A stretch of DNA of 64,000 nucleotides, taken from contig NC_052487.1 in assembly GCF_009730915.1 (NCBI RefSeq), forward strand, positions 2,790,001-2,854,000, read 5' to 3'. The stretch comes from Dioscorea cayenensis subsp. rotundata. Taxonomy: Eukaryota; Streptophyta; Magnoliopsida; Dioscoreales; Dioscoreaceae. Positions within the stretch are counted from its first letter, which is position 1, and every line of letters begins with the position of its first letter. The notes beneath the pieces are model-generated. The model saw only the letters and a list, made by a program, of their open reading frames with translations. It did not search any database and was not told the DNA's origin. Both the position numbers and the translations under genes were made by a program. Shown here piece after piece: positions 60,333 to 64,000 of the stretch.

Positions 60333-62035
60333 TTAATGAGTGGCAAATTTGCGTCCCTTCTTAGATATGGTATTGCCTTTGCTGGGATCTCTCCTTGCTA
60401 AGGTTTCCAATTTAATGTCTCTTTGATATTGAAGAAGGAGCATGCCATCCTCTGGTTCCATACTTGAATCAGTATCATCTTCCATATTTTGGTCTTTTGA
60501 GAGGGGTTGAGAGAGGGCTTCCTTAACTCGGATCACCATCAGCAAGTGGTTGGAATCATCACCTAACTCAGCCAAGCGAGGATGAGGAGCGGCCGCTGGG
60601 TTTACCGAGGAGAAAAGCATGGGCTGAATTGAAATGTCTTGGGAGTTGGGAAAGGGAGAAGGCTTTAAAAGAATCCAAGAGTTGTTTTCAGGGTGATCTT
60701 TAGAAACTATGGCTTTAGGATCACGCGAGGAGTCAAGAAAGGGGTGAATGCTCGCATCATTGGGATTTTAGAAAGGCACCTCCTAAACTTTTTTCCATTA
60801 AATAATTAATTTAATCAACGGGCAAAGACGCATCGGATGGGGATGTCGAGGAGAAGTGATAATTGATTAACGCGGGCTTCCTTTTCCACATCGCGGCAAA
60901 CCACCACGACCAGGGAAAGGGTTTGAGTTTTCTGCCACATATCGAGCATGCATCCACGAAGGAGAGCATGTCAAGATCGCAGTCATCTTTCTCCTTATGA
61001 GGGTTTCGGCTGCCTTCATGACCGTCAAACCGGACACAACCGCGACCACGACCACGACCTTCGTTGGTTCTTGGTTTTAACCAGGGGCCATAATCTAAGA
61101 ATTGTTTCAGTTCTGCTTAAATGAAATCTGGGGATCTTTTGAGATATCAACAGAGCCTTCCTGTTCTTTTCTTGCCCCATCAAGCTACATGGCTTGTTGA
61201 TCTAGCTCCAGTTCTTGTACCAACAGTACAGAGGGCATTGAACGAACAACATCATGCTGTCGATTGTTAGCAAATTTACATTGTGCTTCACTGTGATCCA
61301 CACGTCCACACTTATAGCAAAACACCGGTAATTTCTGGTAAAGAACTAGAACGAAAACAATGTTAACTCCATAATTTATCCAAGTTCCCTTTTACAAAGG
61401 TTGCTCTAAGTCTAATTCCACACAAACGCGTGCAAATTTAGCCCGGGATCTGTTAAGAGTATGCTCATCAACCTTGAGGACTTTTCCAAATTAAGAAGCT
61501 ATGGTTTCGAGGAGTTCACCACCCTAGAGCTCCATGGGAACATGATGCAGCTGAATCCAGACGGTTGCATTGAAAGATTTTCAAAAGCAAGCGGGAAGGA
61601 TTCTATCCATGCTGATGATTGAAGAATTCGGCCTGCAATTGTCCAAGGACCTTCCCAAAGGGGCCGGCTTTGCATTTCTGGAGATTCAAAACGTATGAAA
61701 TAAAAACCATTTGGTAAGTCCGCTACTGTGAAGCCATCGAGACCTCTTTAGGCTTCAACAAGTGCGAGTTTAGCTTGATCAAGTGGGAGAGCTTTCCCCA
61801 GAAATTTGGCGTATAATGAGGATCACATGTTGTCTTTGGCTTGGTTACATAGCTCATAATCTATGTTAACACAAATTTGGATGGAGTTTTTCAACTTGAG
61901 GAAGTGGTCTTTCTGAAGATGAAGTGGAGGTTCAAAAGGATTTTCTTGCCTGTTAGATCCAATAATTTTGACCCAAGAGACAGTTGTAAATGTTCTAGAA
62001 GGAGATTTAGGTTGAAGAGAGGCAGCAAGGGCCAT
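60333..62035 (-). pseudogene. LINE ORF1 (nucleic-acid binding, DUF4283 and CCHC knuckle), broken
   Basis: Open from 62035 to 61823, where a TAG interrupts it; homology then continues in shifting frames to the CCHC knuckle and a final open segment, 60620-60333 (ending KGNTISKKGRKFATH). In active LINEs this protein coats the RNA. Here it cannot be made whole. Confidence 0.78.
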
Positions 62036-62045
62036 TTTACCCCCA

Positions 62046-63280
62046 CCTGGCGAGGCTAGAGGTGGGGAGAGTGCGGACGTTTTAGAGGAGCAAGAGTTTC
62101 AAAGGTTTCAGAGCATTTGGGTGTTAATTATTCGCAAAAATGCAAGATGGTCGGCAACGCGAAATTTTATTGTTTCACTATACCAACATTCTCATCTTGC
62201 CTGTTTAAAGTATTTAGAAGTTGTGGATACCCCTAGTGAGGTTACCTACACTTTAGGTGATCATAAAGTTTTGTTAAGTACAAAATACCGCATCAGATTA
62301 TATTAATTAATAAAAATAAATAATTATGTATATATTTAATTAATTTGCATATGATTAATTTAATATATAATTGTGTTATTTTATTAAAATTTCACAAATG
62401 TCTAATAAATAATAATATTGAATATGAAATATACAATTAATATTGTTTTTTAATAAATTAATATTAATCAATTAATTAACCAATCAATATTTATATGAAT
62501 TTCGTGACCTCCCTATCTAAGCCTCACAAGAATGAAATACACCCAATTTAGCATAGTTTTAAATCCAACCAAATCCCATTATAAAATATTTGTAACTACT
62601 TTGAGTTTGTTAAATCCAACAAAACAAATATCAGATTTTGAAAGATTTTATAGCTTCAATTACATGTACTTTTAAATTTAACAAAACAAAAACAAAGTAA
62701 AAGATTTCGGCTTTCAATGCTAAAGAGTTGTTTTAATAGAGTTCATGAGTCATGACTCCGGAGCATGCAACGCATGTCAAGACTCTCTGAGCTGAGATTT
62801 TCATTGCCAAAACTTAATCATTGTTTTTTCTAATTATTTTTTTTTTATTTCCCCCATTTTAGGAGACAACAGCTAACAAGCCCATAAATGTTGACAAGAA
62901 TAAATTGGATTCCATCTCTGATTTCTTTTTCTAGAAAGTCAATACCAATATTAGGCTACCCAAAAGACCCGTCGAAGATTTGGTCACTTTAGTCAAATGT
63001 ATTTCACAAACCATAATTCATCAAAATTCAACCAGAAAAAGGGCTAAACAAACACCAAAAAAAATCATACAAGTACATGCAGAAAACAACACAATCTTAG
63101 TTCATCCAATTCGGCATATGTTCAATTCAGAGATGAATACTGAAAATTTCGGAAACCATAGTCTCTGAATCATGCGGCAATTAGATTTAAATTCAAGTCA
63201 CTGTCACCTTTTCTCTATGGCTCACATTGCATTTTCAACAAGTGCATAAAATTCCACTAATGTGCATCACAATGTTGATC
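62046..63280. other. Intergenic stretch before the receptor gene
   Basis: 62046-62110 may be LINE 5' leader. 62545-62700 is the inverted MITE-like arm described above. The rest is AT-rich with no gene. Confidence 0.5.
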
Positions 63281-63281
63281 A

Positions 63282-63290
63282 CTTTATATA
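63282..63290 (+). promoter_or_regulatory. TATA box of the LRK10-like gene
   Basis: CTTTATATAGG around 63283-63292, about 90 bp before the ATG at 63376, followed by a CA-rich then CT-rich leader. This is a standard plant core promoter layout. Confidence 0.6.
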
Positions 63291-63375
63291 GGCCTTAACT
63301 CCTTCACATACATACACACACACAAAGACACACAAACCTCTTTCATTTTCTCTTCTCCAACTCATCATCTGCAAC

Positions 63376-64000
63376 ATGACTCCAAACTCATTACTTATCT
63401 TCAGAAATCCATCTCTTCTCTTAATTCTATCATCTTTATTTGTATTAATCTCAGTTACCACTCCAACTATGAATTACTGCAAGCCTATAAGCTGTGGTCA
63501 TCTCCCAAACATTAGCTATCCATTTTGGCTGGCAGAGAAGCATCCATCTTACTGTGGCTATCCATCCTTTAAAGTCTCTTGCCAAAACAACATGTCAATT
63601 CTTAGTATGTCTGATAGTTTCCAAATTCTCAATATATTTTATGAGAACCAATCTGTTGTTCTTAATGATACCAAGTTAGATACAAGTACATGCTCATTTC
63701 CTAATTCCGATCTCAGTTTTGGTCTTTCGTTGTTCGAGATTAGCTCTGTTAACAGAGAACTCTCCTTCTTCTCCTGCAATAGCTCTCATTTTCCACCTGA
63801 TTCTGTTAGTGTCCCTTGTCAGCCTCTGAACATTAGTTTACAACTTAGTAATGATAATTGGGTAGATGCAAAGCCGAAACCTTCATTAAGTTCTTGTCAG
63901 GTTGCGAGAAGGCCGGTTTTGGGATATGCAGGAGCTAAAAGCAGTGATTATGCAGTTCTTCTGAGGAGAGGATTTCTGCTGAAATGGAATGTGACTGATT
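63376..64000 (+). CDS. LRK10-like receptor kinase or GUB_WAK_bind protein, 5' end only
   Basis: Open from the ATG at 63376 to the window edge (208 codons). Residues 1-35 are a signal peptide (LLLILSSLFVLISVTT). Next comes the cysteine-rich GUB_WAK_bind domain: CKPISCGHLPNISYPFWL, CGYPSFKVSC, then paired cysteines at intervals (TSTCSF, SFFSCNSS, VPCQPL, SSCQVARRPVL). This domain forms the extracellular part of LEAF RUST 10-like receptor kinases and some WAK-related proteins, thought to sense cell-wall pectin or pathogens. The rest of the ectodomain, the membrane segment and any kinase lie beyond 64000, so it cannot be said whether a kinase is present. Confidence 0.88.
   Translation, partial: MTPNSLLIFRNPSLLLILSSLFVLISVTTPTMNYCKPISCGHLPNISYPFWLAEKHPSYCGYPSFKVSCQNNMSILSMSDSFQILNIFYENQSVVLNDTKLDTSTCSFPNSDLSFGLSLFEISSVNRELSFFSCNSSHFPPDSVSVPCQPLNISLQLSNDNWVDAKPKPSLSSCQVARRPVLGYAGAKSSDYAVLLRRGFLLKWNVTD

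Larger units (their letters stand above)
56290..62045 (-). mobile_element. LINE (non-LTR retrotransposon), near full length, inactivated
   Basis: Read on the minus strand. ORF1 (62035 to 60333) starts MALAASLQPKSPSRTFTTVS, has a DUF4283-like part (FTVADLPNGFYFIRFESPE) and a CCHC knuckle (CYKCGRVDHSEAQC at about 61280-61325). ORF2 begins near 60290 with CWNCRGVSNPHTIDRV. Its endonuclease shows CLVETKSN, FSGDFNAI, LLDRFLAN and FDHAPLFL. The reverse transcriptase shows the active-site FVDDL near 58300, then the zinc-binding CHFCGMASETSDHLLWSC region (57120-57060). RNase H follows (YIDASWD near 56750, DANQLADDLTRFG near 56420), ending at 56304. Stops and frameshifts are scattered through it, including an A-run shift at the ORF2 start. 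The RNase-H-bearing layout is typical of plant L1-type LINEs. Confidence 0.88.

Overview
This is nuclear DNA from a flowering plant. Genes are split by GT-AG introns, intergenic DNA is very AT-rich, and every recognisable gene belongs to a land-plant family (neprosin, SBT subtilase, DUF1218, DUF789, GAT1_2.1-like amidotransferase, LRK10-like receptor). The GC-rich 5' end of the DUF1218 gene hints at a monocot, but the window does not prove this. One run of exactly 1000 N (10876-11875) is a scaffold placeholder.

Layout. 68-10875 (+): three relics of one tandem neprosin family. Copy 1 has five clean exons and then breaks, the second is a small fragment, and the third is badly broken and runs into the gap. 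Between them lie a non-coding repeat and a decayed minus-strand MULE transposase. 12366-15136 (-): 5' part of a GTS1/WDR89-like WD40 gene, with a one-base frameshift and a 3' end lost in the gap. 16290-17940 (+): subtilase pseudogene split by a solo LTR with a perfect 5-bp target duplication. 18456-28016: a 9.6-kb composite MULE of Kaonashi type, with mudrA-like transposase relics on + and a convergent Ulp1/C48-protease-like gene on -. It is filled with arrays of a roughly 20-bp repeat that keeps only a TTTAAAC core. 28105-28670: GC-rich hAT-type MITE with a perfect 8-bp duplication.

30511-34520 (+): intact DUF1218 membrane-protein gene. 35870-36360: LINE 3' scrap. 38460-39890: tandem repeats and a Harbinger-ORF1-like scrap. 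41849-44754 (+): intact class I glutamine amidotransferase-like gene (423 aa). 46036-50349 (-): intact DUF789 gene (412 aa), convergent with it. 50974-52300: a foldback MITE and a three-copy 185-bp repeat. 56290-62045 (-): a near full-length but broken LINE with ORF1, endonuclease, reverse transcriptase and RNase H. 63376-64000 (+): 5' end of an LRK10-like receptor gene, cut by the window edge.

Four host genes look functional: DUF1218, GAT1_2.1-like, DUF789 and the LRK10-like 5' end. The WD40 gene is uncertain. The rest is transposon or pseudogene. The best candidate for something undescribed is the Kaonashi-type element with its phased TTTAAAC arrays, which recur between the coding blocks of both of its genes.
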